64,000 nt of DNA from Manduca sexta (lineage: Eukaryota; Arthropoda; Insecta; Lepidoptera; Sphingidae), in assembly GCF_014839805.1 (NCBI RefSeq), contig NC_051131.1, positions 13,752,913-13,816,912 on the forward strand. The letters run 5' to 3'. The notes beneath the pieces were generated by a model that did no database searches, was not told where the DNA came from, and saw only the letters and a list, made by a program, of their open reading frames with translations. This document shows positions 25,286-36,877 of this stretch, one piece after another. Position numbers and translations under genes: made by a program. Position 1 is the first letter of the stretch; each line of letters starts with the position of its first letter.

Positions 25286-26280
25286 AAGTAAACCAATACA
25301 CTATTCGGTTCATTTTAAAGATGTTATAAGAAAATGAAACTATTAAAAAAAATATTTACTAATGACGAGAAATTAAAGATTACAATTACTCAATTTTCTC
25401 GTGCAGCAATGCAATGATGTACCGATCGGTGACACACGACTTAGTTGTGCCGAACGGTGGTCGACTTAAAACAAGCAATGGTTGGTTTAAACACACATAA
25501 CCCTGCTGAATTAACGAAGTACACCGAATTGTCCCACAAAGTTTTGACGTTATACATAAATATAATTTAATATGGTGACTCAGAAACTAAAAGCTTTAAA
25601 AACATTCTCAATTCGCTGCCTTATTGCCGCAACATAAGCATTCATACGACATCCCATTGTCCTTTAAGTTATGTGAAGCGCAACTGGTGGTACAGTTCGA
25701 CCAGTCAGTCATGGTCAACTTGAAATCAAGAACATCTATTCCTGAATCTTAATCTCTTCGTCACCTGCAGGAACAACGTAAAGAACTTCAAGCCGGGCTT
25801 GGTTAAACAGTCTTACTGTACACCGTTGAATACTAGCCCTAATATTTTTGATTTTTTGTTGCCCCACATGCGTCCTATGTCTCCTGATACATTTCAAAGC
25901 TGGGCTATTCTGAAATCAATGCATGTGGGCTCCCTTTAACCAGCTAAAAAGATAAGGCATCAGTGGCGAAGGGAGATGTTTTTCAAAAGGTAACCCGAAA
26001 CAAAAATAAATTGTCTTACTTAATATATCGTGGACAATTAAAAAAAAAACAAAGGTTAGACAAATGTAAATAAACATAAAAGGGAAGTCGGTAGGAAGCG
26101 GGTTGTATGGACGCTTCGTCGCTGTAAGGCATTACAATTTTACAAACTCACACACACACCGCTTGTGTCACTCCATCTAAACACATCTATGAGACTATAA
26201 ATACTCCATCATCACTTCAACCTGACATTCTCTTTGGGCTCAAAGTACACGCTTATAAACTAGAGAGATTATGTTAACGT

Positions 26281-28169
26281 CTAGGGTAGTGGGTGCTGGC
26301 TTGGTGTAAGACCGCCGTGCTCGGGGCTGTGTTTTTGTTTTTTCCGCTTTTTCTCCTTTTTTCGCTTCTTGCGCTCTTTGTCGTCGTCGTGCCGTTTCTG
26401 CTTTTTGTGCTTCTTCTCATACGTGTCAGGATTTGAGGAGTCTGCAAAGAAATATTCATAGGCTAGTTATATAGATACCATAGGCTTGTGGGTTAATTAT
26501 ATGATAATTATGTTATTCCAGTCAGGATAATAATTTATTAACAATATTTAAATTTCATTTATAATACAGTCATGTAAAAATGGAAAATCTAGTTTTGACT
26601 GGTCAAAATATGTTCAAAATATGCTTGTTTTATAACCAAAAATCCTTCTGATCATAATTCTCAGCAAGAATATACTATGATATACATAATTTATCTTGTT
26701 TGTTCAAATTATATGAAAGTGTTTTTCTTGATTGAAACATGTGGTGGTGGAATGTGCCAGATAAAATGACATGACATACAGCCTATTCTATCATGGAAAA
26801 AAGCTATATTTGTTTCACAGCGTACTTGCTCATTATTCCAATTGACAATGCTTACATCTAAACTTACAATTTAATACAAAAGAGAAAGAGAATATGAACT
26901 ATTCATATTCTCTTATTCAATTCGAACATAACATCAACATGTAATTGAGTAACACCAATAAATTATTTACTGATGTTTTCCTCATTATGTACACACCCAC
27001 AGACACATTTTCCTTAATTATCAAGGCTAAGTAGTGCTGAAGGGTATTTTATCAAAAGTATGGTTATCAATACATTTATGCAACTTTCTTATTTCTGTCT
27101 GATGTTAAGAAATCATGCCAAATGTCTAAAATATGATTTTTGAGAAGACATGTTTCAAAGTTATCAATTATGCCTCAGCTAATAAAATGAATTGAAAAGA
27201 ATGAAAAAGATAAAATGAATGAAAAAGAAACTGACATTGCTTGTTTTCTCATTTGGTCTTCATAAACATGGGGCTATGGTTGGTTTAGTTTATCAAATAC
27301 AAATTAGGTTAAAAAAAATTAAAACAGGTCTCAATCATTTTGTGAGAATTATGTATAATCTTTACACTTTATGCCATCTCAATGTGGCTAATATTGAAGG
27401 ACATTTTATGTAATTATTTACATCACAATAGGAATTTTGCTACCATTGCATAACACTATTCCAACAAATTCTGTGACAATACTTTCACTTTTGGGTATTA
27501 TTGTTATTGGTTGCAAAAACATCTCTACTACATCCAAAACCACATTACCTTGTAATGGAGCCTCTTGTCCAGGCGGTGCTCCGTCCTTGTGCTTGTGTTT
27601 CTTGTGTTTACTCTTGTGTCTCTTTGGTGGCGTCGCACTCACGTAGCGGTACTGTTCAGGCAGCGGCCCCGGGTGCAAGCGGAACCCCGCCAGCTGAGCG
27701 CTCGTCAGCGGCAACAACTCCTTGCCCCCGATCGGCCGCTTAGCTATGACCGAGCCCAACGTGCTGTTGTCCTCCTGCCCCGGGCCGTCCACTATGCCCG
27801 GCAGGTTCGGCAAAAACGACGACAACGATTCCTTCAGCTTCTTGCCATTGAACTTACTGTACGAGTGCTCGAGGCAGTAGTATGCCATCAAATTCGTAGC
27901 CCCCGTCAGTTCACATTCTCCTACAAGTTTCAAGAGCGTAAATACGAGTTTTTTTACTTTGCAATATATAATAGATACTATGGCGTACCTGGAGGTTCTT
28001 TCATCAAATAAAATGGCCCACTGTGCACTATAGAAGGGTTCTTGCCGAGCGAGATGGTAGTTTTGAGAGTGCCAGAAGAATCCTGTCGCGAAACTACTGG
28101 CGACCTCGCTCCTCGAGGTGACGATTTTGGAGAATAAGGTTCTACTTTTCTAAACTGATCAGACATCAT
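26281..28169 (-). CDS. MED19: Mediator complex subunit 19 (MED19)
   Basis: MED19 is part of the head/hook region of Mediator, which links transcription factors to RNA polymerase II in the nucleus. Coding exons on the - strand: 27989-28169, 27549-27920 and 26281-26441. Both introns are in phase 1, have GT-AG ends and join cleanly into 237 residues. The first exon encodes YSPKSSPRGARSPVVSRQDS and TLKTTISLGKNPSIVHSGPF. The second encodes the conserved core PPIGGKELLPLT-like IGGKELLPLTSAQLAGFRLH and LHPGPLPEQYRY, then KHKSKHKKHKHKDG. The third is the lysine-rich tail (KKHKKQKRHDDDKERKKRKK), a feature of metazoan MED19. Two Met codons begin the protein (MMSDQ); the upstream one is used because insect MED19 commonly starts MM. 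The gene is complete, convergent with LRRFIP and divergent from the next gene. Confidence 0.97.
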
Positions 28170-30273
28170 CTTTAATCAGCATGGTCTACGTAACTAACAT
28201 AAATAATAAATGATACAAAACAAAACGATAATAAAACTTAAAACGATCCTGCCTTTACGAGCTGCTTGACAAATCTGCAAAATAAAAATGATTTCCTACT
28301 CGATTGGGTAACAGATTATACACATATCGATTACTAGAATCAAGGTCATAATTTATCGACTAAAAAATTCTAATTATTTATGCAATATATTTATTTTAGT
28401 AAAAACATAATTAAATGAGATTTTGTTTAATATATACATAAAAAACATAATTGATCTATATTTTTTGTTTGTGTAAGTTGTAAAGAATGAACGAAATGAA
28501 TCATCATCCATAGATCAAATATTTTATAACCATCGACTACAAAGCTCTCCACACAGAAACTACTCATTCAATCAACGTCTGTGCCCGAAAACCCAGCTAC
28601 AGAGAAAATATTACGCCGATTACACATACGCTTCACACGTTACGCTTTTAGTTATAAATTTTACATAACACAACCTATTATCACGACTTTTATTCTTAAG
28701 GAGGTAGGCAAACGTTCTCCAGGTTCTTCGTTTAGGTCCTGGGGGCATTTAAACATTTCCATCACTATATTTCTTCACTCATCACAAGCAAACGATAGGA
28801 CCAACCTAGGACTAACCGGAACTATTATAACATCCTTAGTACTTCATAGAGTACAAAGTGTTGCTCGCGGCTTCGCTCGTGTTTACCTTTCTCGCTTCAA
28901 AGTCCCCAAATCACTGTACCGATCCACGCAGCCATCTATAAGACGTCCAGCGCAATGTATTTAAAAAATAATATGATCAGATTCCATTATTTTCCATGGG
29001 AGCAGATTACAGGGACAAAAAGTCACCTATGTGTACTTACTTCATTTACTGCTTACAAACATCCAAACATTTTCATAAACTTTTGTATTTATAATATTAG
29101 TAAAATAAGAAGTAATATTTATAATGTTAATAAGATAAATCCTATAAAAGGTATAATAGCAGGAAAACATCTTGAGCACACCATGTGTAGGGGGATTTAT
29201 TTTGTACGTAAATGTATGTGCAGAAGTCATATCCACCACGCTGTATTCTATTCAAGCTGCTTAAGATGTTTTCTGGTCATGGCAATTTAAATTGATCTAA
29301 TGCACTAATGTAATATGTAAGGAACTTTACATACTTAAGTATTCAATTTAAAATTGATCGAATCATAGTAGATTTTGAAGCTTATATGGGCGGATTTTTT
29401 TTATCAGTGGAATGCTATTAAACCTTGAGAAAAGATTCTGTTTGTACCAAAAACAAATAGATACCTAAACATTTAAAAAATAATTAAATTAAGTACTTAA
29501 GCAATCTTAGTGTAACTGATATACTAGACCATAGTGTACAGTGTACTCTTGAAGTGTATGTAACCTGCTTTATAGGATCGAAGGTTTAACATAATATATT
29601 TATACGATATCAACTGACTTATTCACAAAAGTAAAATTATATAATATTTATATAAACTACGCCTATTATTCATGATTAATACAATTCTATTTCTACATTT
29701 CTATTTTCAAATATAATTTTTTGTCTATGTTTGTGAACCACGTGTCCGCGATTCACTTTATATGAGTACTGTGCTAGAAAAAAGTTGAAATTAAAAAAAA
29801 AATAATCGTAGTCTATGGTTCATGATTAGCTTCTCGTTATGCGTTATAATTTTCAGCAATGTGTTTGGAAATAAACATAATATGACTATAATTTCGTTAT
29901 GTTTGCATCAATTTGTGTAATATGAAATCTGAAAAATGTTCGTGAATTGTGATTTGAGTGGTACAAATACAAAGCAACGCTTTTGATATCACCATTCCTC
30001 GCTCTGCGAAGTGACGCCATTTTACGGGAATGATCAGCCCGCGGCTGCCTCATAATAAGCCTAATGTAAGGATCGTTCTAATCAAACGGATGCATGGAAA
30101 CGAATCTTTATTCTTACATTCGTACTGGACGTACGATTTTAGAGGTACAGATCACAATGTATTTATTGTTGTTATTGAGATTATAATTCAAATCATGTTT
30201 CGATTTCCTCTTGTTTGAGCGTCTTTTGTTTCGGAACAGTCACAAACACGTGTTTATAATTTTTCAGAAAACT
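28170..30273. other. divergent intergenic region between MED19 and the PHD/zinc-finger gene
   Basis: This should hold both promoters and the 5' UTR exons. The PHD/zinc-finger start codon lies six bases after an acceptor (ataatttttcag, ending 30267), so an upstream non-coding exon is expected, perhaps in 29950-30200, but its donor could not be fixed. A repeat-like motif tgctcgcggcttcgctcgtg at 28862-28881 resembles the GC motif of the element at position 1. Confidence 0.5.
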
Positions 30274-33200
30274 ATGGAAGATGGTAATGTTGTCAATGCG
30301 AAAGACGACAAAATTAATTCCGGATCACTGGCGATCTTGTATGGTGAGAGACCCGCCAAATTGACCGCCAACGGGCACGAGTACTCCGGCGAGCCCTCGA
30401 GTCCGCCCGACGAGCCGCGGCGGGCGCACGCCGACGAAGACAAGTTTAGGAAGCGCATCAACCCATTGAGGATCCACCTTGGCAAGAGGCCCTTCGTCGA
30501 CAACTCGCAGCAGTACTTCGCCAACAAAAAGCAGAAACAATTCGCGACCAAACACAGTGATACAAACACCAGCAATGTTCCCAGAGTGCCCAAACTCATT
30601 CCCAAGAGGCCGGACGTCAATCAGTTCCGTAATATCGTGCCCCAAGTGGACCCTAGGGTTGACGACGAACATGACAAACCCGTGCCACGACTCGTGCCTA
30701 AAAGCCAACTGTTACAGTTCAAAAAAGGTAAGGTTGAAAAGGGAACCCAGCTGAAGGAGTATGCCCAGAGCTTGGGGTTGCAGCCTATGGTTAAATTTAA
30801 GTGTCGAAAGTGTTGTTCAATGTCATTTAAGACTTTGGCCATGTTGAAAGATCATCAGTTGGTATGCCGGGCCCAGGCTAGAGAACCCACCCTGAGCCCG
30901 GAGGCTGCGCCGTGTCCAGAGCCCAATACTGGTGGCCCATCAAGAGTCACGCGGAAAGTGTACCTGTGTTCAGCTTGTGGAACGTATTATGAGAACTGGA
31001 ATCTCTTCCTGCACATGAGAGAAGTTCACAATAGACATATATGCCTTTTTTGCCTTGGAATGTTTTCAAAAGCGGAGAAACTGTCATCACATTTGACAAA
31101 CAAACACAATGTAAAAGAGTTCAGTTATAATAGTAAAGAGGAATTTTTCAGTGTTTACAATGGAACATTATATTTAATGTGCTGTGAATGTGAAGAAATA
31201 TGCAGTGAGCAAGATGATCTGTTCAATCATGACTGTAATAATGTGAAGCCCAAACCGGTGCCTGTTCTTATTAGTAAAAATGCAGTTAAACCCAATAGTA
31301 TAAAAAGTTCTAAAACCTCTAACGAATTGCCAACAAATGGTCCCATGTCATTAACGAGAGAGCCACCAAAAATGTTCACTGAAAAACGAGACATTATGGA
31401 CACAAAACTGGAAACAATCACATCTCAACCTCACAAACCCTCAGTAGATATATCCACAAATGATATAATAAATAGTGATAATAGCATAAGTTCGGATAGT
31501 TCAGCGACAACTAGTAAAAACACAAGCAATACTGTAGATTCAGGTATGGAATTAGAATGCTCTGATAACAGACTAGCGTCAAGTCCTGTTCGCCTTAACA
31601 CAATGAGCCCGGATAGAACAAAGTACATGATTCCCAATGGTGATGACAGTATAGAACATTCAGAGGACAGTGATTCACAAGAACCAGAAGACACTCCACA
31701 GTTAAATACAACAGTACTAGAGCCAAAACCTGAAGAACCTTGCTCAGCACCTATAGAAAAGGAAAAAGAATGTGGTATAAAGCTTACACTAAGTCTAAAT
31801 AATGCAAATTCTCCAGTGATAATAAATTCTACAGTAGATCCTACTATTGGGCAACAAAACCTCTATAAACCTCCAACTAGGGTAAGAAGACCACCAAAGA
31901 GGTATGAAAAAGAGGCACCACCAGAACCACCTCCACAGCCCAAAACGCCATCAATAAAAATGACCATCTGTGACCGAGCTGACAGCCCATTTGTAAAGAC
32001 CACAATATATGAGAATAATCAAGAGACAACATCAAGAACTATTTTAAATAACAATCTTGAAACAGCATCTGTACCGGAACCTAAACAAGATAACATGGTA
32101 AAAACAACTATATATGATAACAAATTGGAGGAAATAAACACATTGAATAGGGTACCAAAGTTAACAGTCAGGGTTCCAAAAGAGCTGTTGGACAAAGATT
32201 CATCAAGTGATTATTCCTCTGATAGTGACATCAGTGAAAAGTTAACAGTAGATGAAAATAATACAACTATTGATGAGCAAGAGAAACTTAAAAATGAAAC
32301 AGTCATTGAGCCACTACCTACAGAGCCCATAGTACCCATTGTGGATCATATCAAAGAAGAAGATGAAGAGAGCCCTCAAATAGAAGATGAACCCAAACTT
32401 CAAGCAACAGATGAAAATGAAATGGATCACAAAGTAGAAACTAAGACTGAAATATCAGAAATAGAGACACCAAAAGAACCCATAGTAGAAGAACCTTCTA
32501 TACCTGTAACTGAATTATCCTTAAATAGGCCTTTAGACAAATACCCCTTAAAAGAATTATTGAAAGTGTTTTTGTCATCAACAGTGCAACATTGTATATA
32601 TTGCAACCATGTCCGCAAGATTGCAGTAAACTGTGAGCAGCTATCTCTACATATGGTCGCACAGCATCGCTTCGCCGCTACTGTGGATAGTATTACGGCT
32701 GAAGAACTGATGCCAGAGACTATTATAGCCAAGTTAAAATCCGGCGCTGAAGAATTAAGTTCTGTGTTTATTAATCTAGACTCTTATGACAGTGTTGATA
32801 AGTGTGAAAATGTACAGTATGAGCATCTGTTTGAATGTTTTCAGTGTTATTTTACAACTGCTATCCACAAAGATCTCTATTTACATAATCGTAAAATGCA
32901 TCAAAAAACAATTTTATTATGTGTTATGTGTAAATCTAATTTTTATAGTTATAGTGAATTATTATGTCATTTATGCCCTGGGACATATAATTCAGAGTAT
33001 GAAATGAAATTTAGATGTTGTTTCTGCAATGTGGATACTATACCGTCACAGTTCAGGTTGATGGTCCACTTGCGAAAGATACATCACACCTGTGATGTGT
33101 GCTTAGAGGCGTGTCAAAATCAAGCACGATTATCAAATCATGTATGGAAACACAAGTTGCACCACTTATGCTATCGTTGTGGTATTGCTTACAGAAATAA

Positions 33201-35577
33201 GCCAGACATTACGAATCATTTGTTTTGGAAACATGGTACAGAGAGTGTTTTATGTAAGAAATGTCTCCAAAAAAAATGGCCCCACGTATATCACTTTTGC
33301 ACACCTCCAGCAATTTTTGCCTGTGAAGAATGTAATTTACAGTTCACCAGAGCAGTATGCTTAAAAGTTCACAAAAGATTCCACTCAGGTGATTTTCCTC
33401 ATGCATGTATAGAGCCAGAATGTACAGAGAAATTTGTGTCAAAAAAACTTCTCAACAAACACATACTTGAACATAAGAAAAAACTATTCTTAGAAGATTT
33501 AGATGAATTAAAACCAAGTATCCCAAGTGAATTGCTACCAAAAGCGGCGGATGATCCCATTCCTGTTATTGACTTGGTGGATGAGAAACCTCAAGAGGAG
33601 GCTGGAACCTCCGAGGTGAAGGCTGAGGCTGGAACTGAGCAATTATCCAAAAAGGCGAAGAAAAAGAAATTAAAAGACAAGGATGCTTTACTTCTAGATG
33701 TTAATTTACCTGCACTAAATCTTTCTGAGAGTGACAGTAGTGACGAATCTGATAGCGGTTTGCCGACCGCAAGAGAAGAAAAGATAGAGGAAAAACCTAA
33801 AGATGAATTAATTGAAGTAAAACCTGATGGGTCTGAAGTGGATGGAACTAAGAAGATAGACAATGAATGTTTAGAAACAAAGGTTGAAGAAACGGTGCAG
33901 CCAATAGAGGACGAAAAGCCTGATGATAAACAGGTTCTAGAAATATGGGACAACTTCAAGAAGTATCAGGCTAAGGTTGAAAAGCAGAAGGAGAAAACAC
34001 CACCCTTAGTTCCAATAAGAAAGCATGTTTGCGAGTCGGACCATGATTATTGCTTAATACCGACTGATATGAACGGCGAGGAAGATATATTCAGTTTGGA
34101 CAAAAAGAAAAGCAAAAAGTCTCCTAAAAAGCACCGCGGAGATTTGTCCTCCACAAGCAGTAGCAGCAGTGACAGTGATTCAAGTTGCTCCTGTGGCTCT
34201 AATTGCAGTTGTTCATCATCCAGCGGATCATCGTCGTCTAGCTCTTCTGACACGGACTCCTCAGATGAGTCCGGCAATGAAAAGAAGAAAACTAAACGCA
34301 TCAGGAAAACACTTCCTAACAGAAGGCTCAGTACTGGTTCAAATGTGGATGTCATGGGAAATGCTGAAACTCCTATATTAGTACCCGAAAAAGTTGAACC
34401 ACCCATAGCAGAAACTGATCTTGAGACGGAAGAGAGCGAAACAGACGAAGAATTTTATGATGAACACCCTCAAAAAATAGCCAACAAATTGTATGAGGAA
34501 AAACGTAATCAATTGGTTATAGCATCCATAGCGCCGTCCGATGGTGGATCTGTATCAGGAGAGACCAGTCGCCCATCCACGCCGGTAAAAGAAGAAAAAG
34601 AGCATGAGGAAATCAAGGAAGTAACAAAAGTAGAGGAAGAAATAAAGCCAGAAGTGAAAGAAGAACCCGAAACGAAACTGAAGACGGGGAGCGGCAAGAA
34701 AAAGAGTAAAAAGAAAAAGAAGTCGAAGAGCTCTAGAAAGCACGGCCCGATTAAAATTAACATTCCTAAAGATATTATTGCTAAGTCAGAAGTGGAGACT
34801 ACCCCGCCACCTCTACCTCCGAACAAAATTACGATATCATTACAATCCAACACAGTACAAATACCAGAGGCTCCCAATCCGATCGCTGCAGTCGCGTCAA
34901 ACACCAGCACACCCGCCACCTCGAACGATAAGAAACAACGAGCATCCAAACGAAGAAGAGTACCCAACAAGTTCTATGGTTACTCGAGTGATGAGGAGAT
35001 GCCTCAGTCGACGACGGGCCTGAATGCCCTCAAACCTACACTTCCACCAAAGTTGGAATGGAGAAAAGAAGATTTACCATCCCCAGTGACACAAAAGGCG
35101 AAGAAAGAAGTACCATCAACGATAATGACTAATAGACTATACAATTACTCGGACACTATCAGGTTGACAGCTCCAATACCAGATCCGGAGCCGCCGCGTA
35201 TCTTGATGAACTCGGAGTCGATGGAGTCGAGCGACTCTGACTCGAGCGAGGAAGGGAACCTCGAGATATATCAGCCGAACAGCAACAGCAGTACGGCCGT
35301 ACACACGCCGCCTACATATTTGAACTCGGGCACGTCCAGCCTGCCCTACCCGTTCCAGCGGCCGGCGGTGCGGGAGGCGCGCGAGGGAGAAAGCGTGTAC
35401 TGCTACTGCCGCTGTCCGTATGATGAGGTGTCCGAGATGATCGCGTGCGACGCCGAGGGCTGCCCCATCGAGTGGTTCCATTTCGAGTGCGTCGGCATTA
35501 TGGTACCGCCTAAGGGCAAATGGTACTGTCCCGAGTGTAGGAAGAATCAAAGTTTCTCAGGTTACAGATTATTATAA
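30274..35577 (+). CDS. large C2H2 zinc-finger protein with C-terminal ING-type PHD finger, MESR4-like
   Basis: This is a single uninterrupted coding exon of 1767 residues, starting at the ATG six bases after an acceptor and ending TTATTATAA. Zinc-finger cluster 1 (about 176-320) includes CRKCCSMSFKTLAMLKDH, CSACGTYYENWNLFLHMREV and CLFCLGMFSKAEKLSSH. Cluster 2 (about 770-1070) has at least eight C2H2-like units, for example CVMCKSNFYSYSELLCH, CEECNLQFTRAVCLKVHKRF and CIEPECTEKFVSKKLLNKH. Long acidic, Lys/Glu-rich and Ser-rich disordered linkers follow, including a Ser/Cys run near 1295-1325. The C-terminus (about 1708-1757) is a PHD finger with CYCRCPYDEVSEMIACD, CPIEWFHFECVGI and GKWYCPECRK, the ING-type pattern known in other proteins to read H3K4me3. 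Multiple C2H2 fingers plus one terminal PHD fits Drosophila MESR4, a nuclear factor first found as a Ras modifier. The orthology call is by architecture, not alignment. Confidence 0.88.
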   Translation: MEDGNVVNAKDDKINSGSLAILYGERPAKLTANGHEYSGEPSSPPDEPRRAHADEDKFRKRINPLRIHLGKRPFVDNSQQYFANKKQKQFATKHSDTNTSNVPRVPKLIPKRPDVNQFRNIVPQVDPRVDDEHDKPVPRLVPKSQLLQFKKGKVEKGTQLKEYAQSLGLQPMVKFKCRKCCSMSFKTLAMLKDHQLVCRAQAREPTLSPEAAPCPEPNTGGPSRVTRKVYLCSACGTYYENWNLFLHMREVHNRHICLFCLGMFSKAEKLSSHLTNKHNVKEFSYNSKEEFFSVYNGTLYLMCCECEEICSEQDDLFNHDCNNVKPKPVPVLISKNAVKPNSIKSSKTSNELPTNGPMSLTREPPKMFTEKRDIMDTKLETITSQPHKPSVDISTNDIINSDNSISSDSSATTSKNTSNTVDSGMELECSDNRLASSPVRLNTMSPDRTKYMIPNGDDSIEHSEDSDSQEPEDTPQLNTTVLEPKPEEPCSAPIEKEKECGIKLTLSLNNANSPVIINSTVDPTIGQQNLYKPPTRVRRPPKRYEKEAPPEPPPQPKTPSIKMTICDRADSPFVKTTIYENNQETTSRTILNNNLETASVPEPKQDNMVKTTIYDNKLEEINTLNRVPKLTVRVPKELLDKDSSSDYSSDSDISEKLTVDENNTTIDEQEKLKNETVIEPLPTEPIVPIVDHIKEEDEESPQIEDEPKLQATDENEMDHKVETKTEISEIETPKEPIVEEPSIPVTELSLNRPLDKYPLKELLKVFLSSTVQHCIYCNHVRKIAVNCEQLSLHMVAQHRFAATVDSITAEELMPETIIAKLKSGAEELSSVFINLDSYDSVDKCENVQYEHLFECFQCYFTTAIHKDLYLHNRKMHQKTILLCVMCKSNFYSYSELLCHLCPGTYNSEYEMKFRCCFCNVDTIPSQFRLMVHLRKIHHTCDVCLEACQNQARLSNHVWKHKLHHLCYRCGIAYRNKPDITNHLFWKHGTESVLCKKCLQKKWPHVYHFCTPPAIFACEECNLQFTRAVCLKVHKRFHSGDFPHACIEPECTEKFVSKKLLNKHILEHKKKLFLEDLDELKPSIPSELLPKAADDPIPVIDLVDEKPQEEAGTSEVKAEAGTEQLSKKAKKKKLKDKDALLLDVNLPALNLSESDSSDESDSGLPTAREEKIEEKPKDELIEVKPDGSEVDGTKKIDNECLETKVEETVQPIEDEKPDDKQVLEIWDNFKKYQAKVEKQKEKTPPLVPIRKHVCESDHDYCLIPTDMNGEEDIFSLDKKKSKKSPKKHRGDLSSTSSSSSDSDSSCSCGSNCSCSSSSGSSSSSSSDTDSSDESGNEKKKTKRIRKTLPNRRLSTGSNVDVMGNAETPILVPEKVEPPIAETDLETEESETDEEFYDEHPQKIANKLYEEKRNQLVIASIAPSDGGSVSGETSRPSTPVKEEKEHEEIKEVTKVEEEIKPEVKEEPETKLKTGSGKKKSKKKKKSKSSRKHGPIKINIPKDIIAKSEVETTPPPLPPNKITISLQSNTVQIPEAPNPIAAVASNTSTPATSNDKKQRASKRRRVPNKFYGYSSDEEMPQSTTGLNALKPTLPPKLEWRKEDLPSPVTQKAKKEVPSTIMTNRLYNYSDTIRLTAPIPDPEPPRILMNSESMESSDSDSSEEGNLEIYQPNSNSSTAVHTPPTYLNSGTSSLPYPFQRPAVREAREGESVYCYCRCPYDEVSEMIACDAEGCPIEWFHFECVGIMVPPKGKWYCPECRKNQSFSGYRLL

Positions 35578-36165
35578 TCGAAATGTCTTGTATATAATTT
35601 TCGCTGTATTGTTATTTGTATATAACTTATTGATTGTAGATACTTTAGGCTTTACCTGTATATCTTTGTAGGTAGTTTGTGTAAGATTTAGGTTATTAGG
35701 TCTGAAAGAAATGTATAATTGTTATAAAGTACATGTTATGCTTGATATCGGCTGTGCGGCCCACTCTGTAACCTGGCAAATTGTTATTGACATTACTGCA
35801 GCGAGGCGGAAATATAAATCCGATTTTTGATACCAACATGCAGTTTCTTTTTCAACGCGTAGTGCATGTGCACGAGTGCCGAGCGTCCCAGCACAGCGGC
35901 AGTCAATTGACTTGTGTTAAAACACTTGACCACGACATGACCGTTAGTGTGAACTGTGAAGTCTAATAACGAGCTCATTGATGTACAGTCAGCCACGCTA
36001 AAGTAGCTGAAAAAAATCAAAACTTCGAAACGCTAATACACTGTTGTATTCTTAAATTTTTTCTCTCCACGAAATTCTCTGCATTTACTTCGCAGAAAGA
36101 AAAAAATTCAAGTACTTAAATTTAACGCGTATATATAGGCCATATGAGTTTGTTTATTTGTTCAG
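35578..36165. other. 3' flank of the PHD/zinc-finger gene
   Basis: Probable 3' UTR of the preceding gene. No clear AATAAA occurs close to the stop. Confidence 0.4.
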
Positions 36166-36191
36166 GTTACGCAGCTTGCTGTACAAAGACG
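36166..36191 (+). other. candidate 26-nt microexon
   Basis: A pyrimidine-rich acceptor (tttatttgttcag) precedes gttacgcagcttgctgtaca and the strong donor gtgagt. Spliced from a cryptic donor in the PHD/zinc-finger gene (ctcag|gttaca at about 35561), it would continue the protein as SGYAACCTKT instead of SGYRLL-stop. This is inferred from signals only. Confidence 0.3.
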
Positions 36192-36356
36192 GTGAGTAAA
36201 ACTGAGTGTTAACTTTTTGTATACTCTACAATTTTTTTCAAAAAGTAGTCAAATACGGTTCCATAATACAAATATACATACTCAAAATGTAAAGATCAGA
36301 TAATGTTTAGTGGCTTGGTCGATAGTTTTAGATTCCATAATGTCATTGGAATAGTG

Positions 36357-36420
36357 CCCGATATGGCGACGGCGATAGGCTCGCCCCTTATTGCGTCATA
36401 GAACGGAAATAAAATTAATC
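36357..36420 (+). mobile_element. SINE 3' fragment
   Basis: It contains gcccgatatggcgac, gcgataggctcgcccctta and catagaacggaa, matching the body of the SINE at 17159 without its tRNA head. Confidence 0.6.
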
Positions 36421-36506
36421 AGAATATTTTCTGTATCTAATGTGTACTCTCAAATACAACAGTTCTTATCTCAGGAAGTAAATACAGTGGCGAAAAATCG
36501 GGATAT

Positions 36507-36660
36507 TCAACTGACCCGGCTCGGTGGTGCAAAGGTATTGTGCACATGGTACAAATACCGTGCTGAGATCTCGGGTTCGATTCCCGGGCCAGGTAAAGTG
36601 ACATTAAGTTTTCCGTTTAGTGTGACGATTGATTTGTTTTAATCACTGAGTAGTGGTATG
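36507..36660 (+). mobile_element. tRNA-derived SINE with a different head
   Basis: The head cggctcggtggtgcaaagg (A-box region) and the B box ctcgggttcgattcccgggc lie about 55 bases apart, followed by caggtaaagtgacattaag. It cannot be a functional tRNA: the 5' and 3' ends of the tRNA-like part do not pair into an acceptor stem. Confidence 0.7.
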
Positions 36661-36851
36661 TTTAGTTTTTTTCTGTGGTCGAAAGCCTCCGTAATATTTA
36701 AATGTCACTACTAAAACTTTTTGCGGGCTTGTCAGTGTCAGTGACTTGGTAACCAAAAAAAGCCCACTGGACAGGTTTTCTTTTAAAATTCGTGGTGTGA
36801 TATACATTTGTGTTGTGGTTACAATATGGATCCTATGTTCCTGTGCTCCAG

Positions 36852-36877
36852 GAGAAACGAGTGCAACAGGTATCGCG
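36852..36877 (+). other. second candidate 26-nt microexon
   Basis: Acceptor ctgtgctccag, then gagaaacgagtgcaacaggt and the consensus donor gtaagt. Placed after the candidate at 36166, it stays open (EKRVQQVSR) and leaves phase 2. No following exon was found, so the proposal is incomplete. Confidence 0.25.

Noticed and set aside
27565..28011. A 148-codon + strand frame across MED19
   Set aside because: It is the antisense shadow of MED19 exon 2, which is clearly conserved on the - strand.
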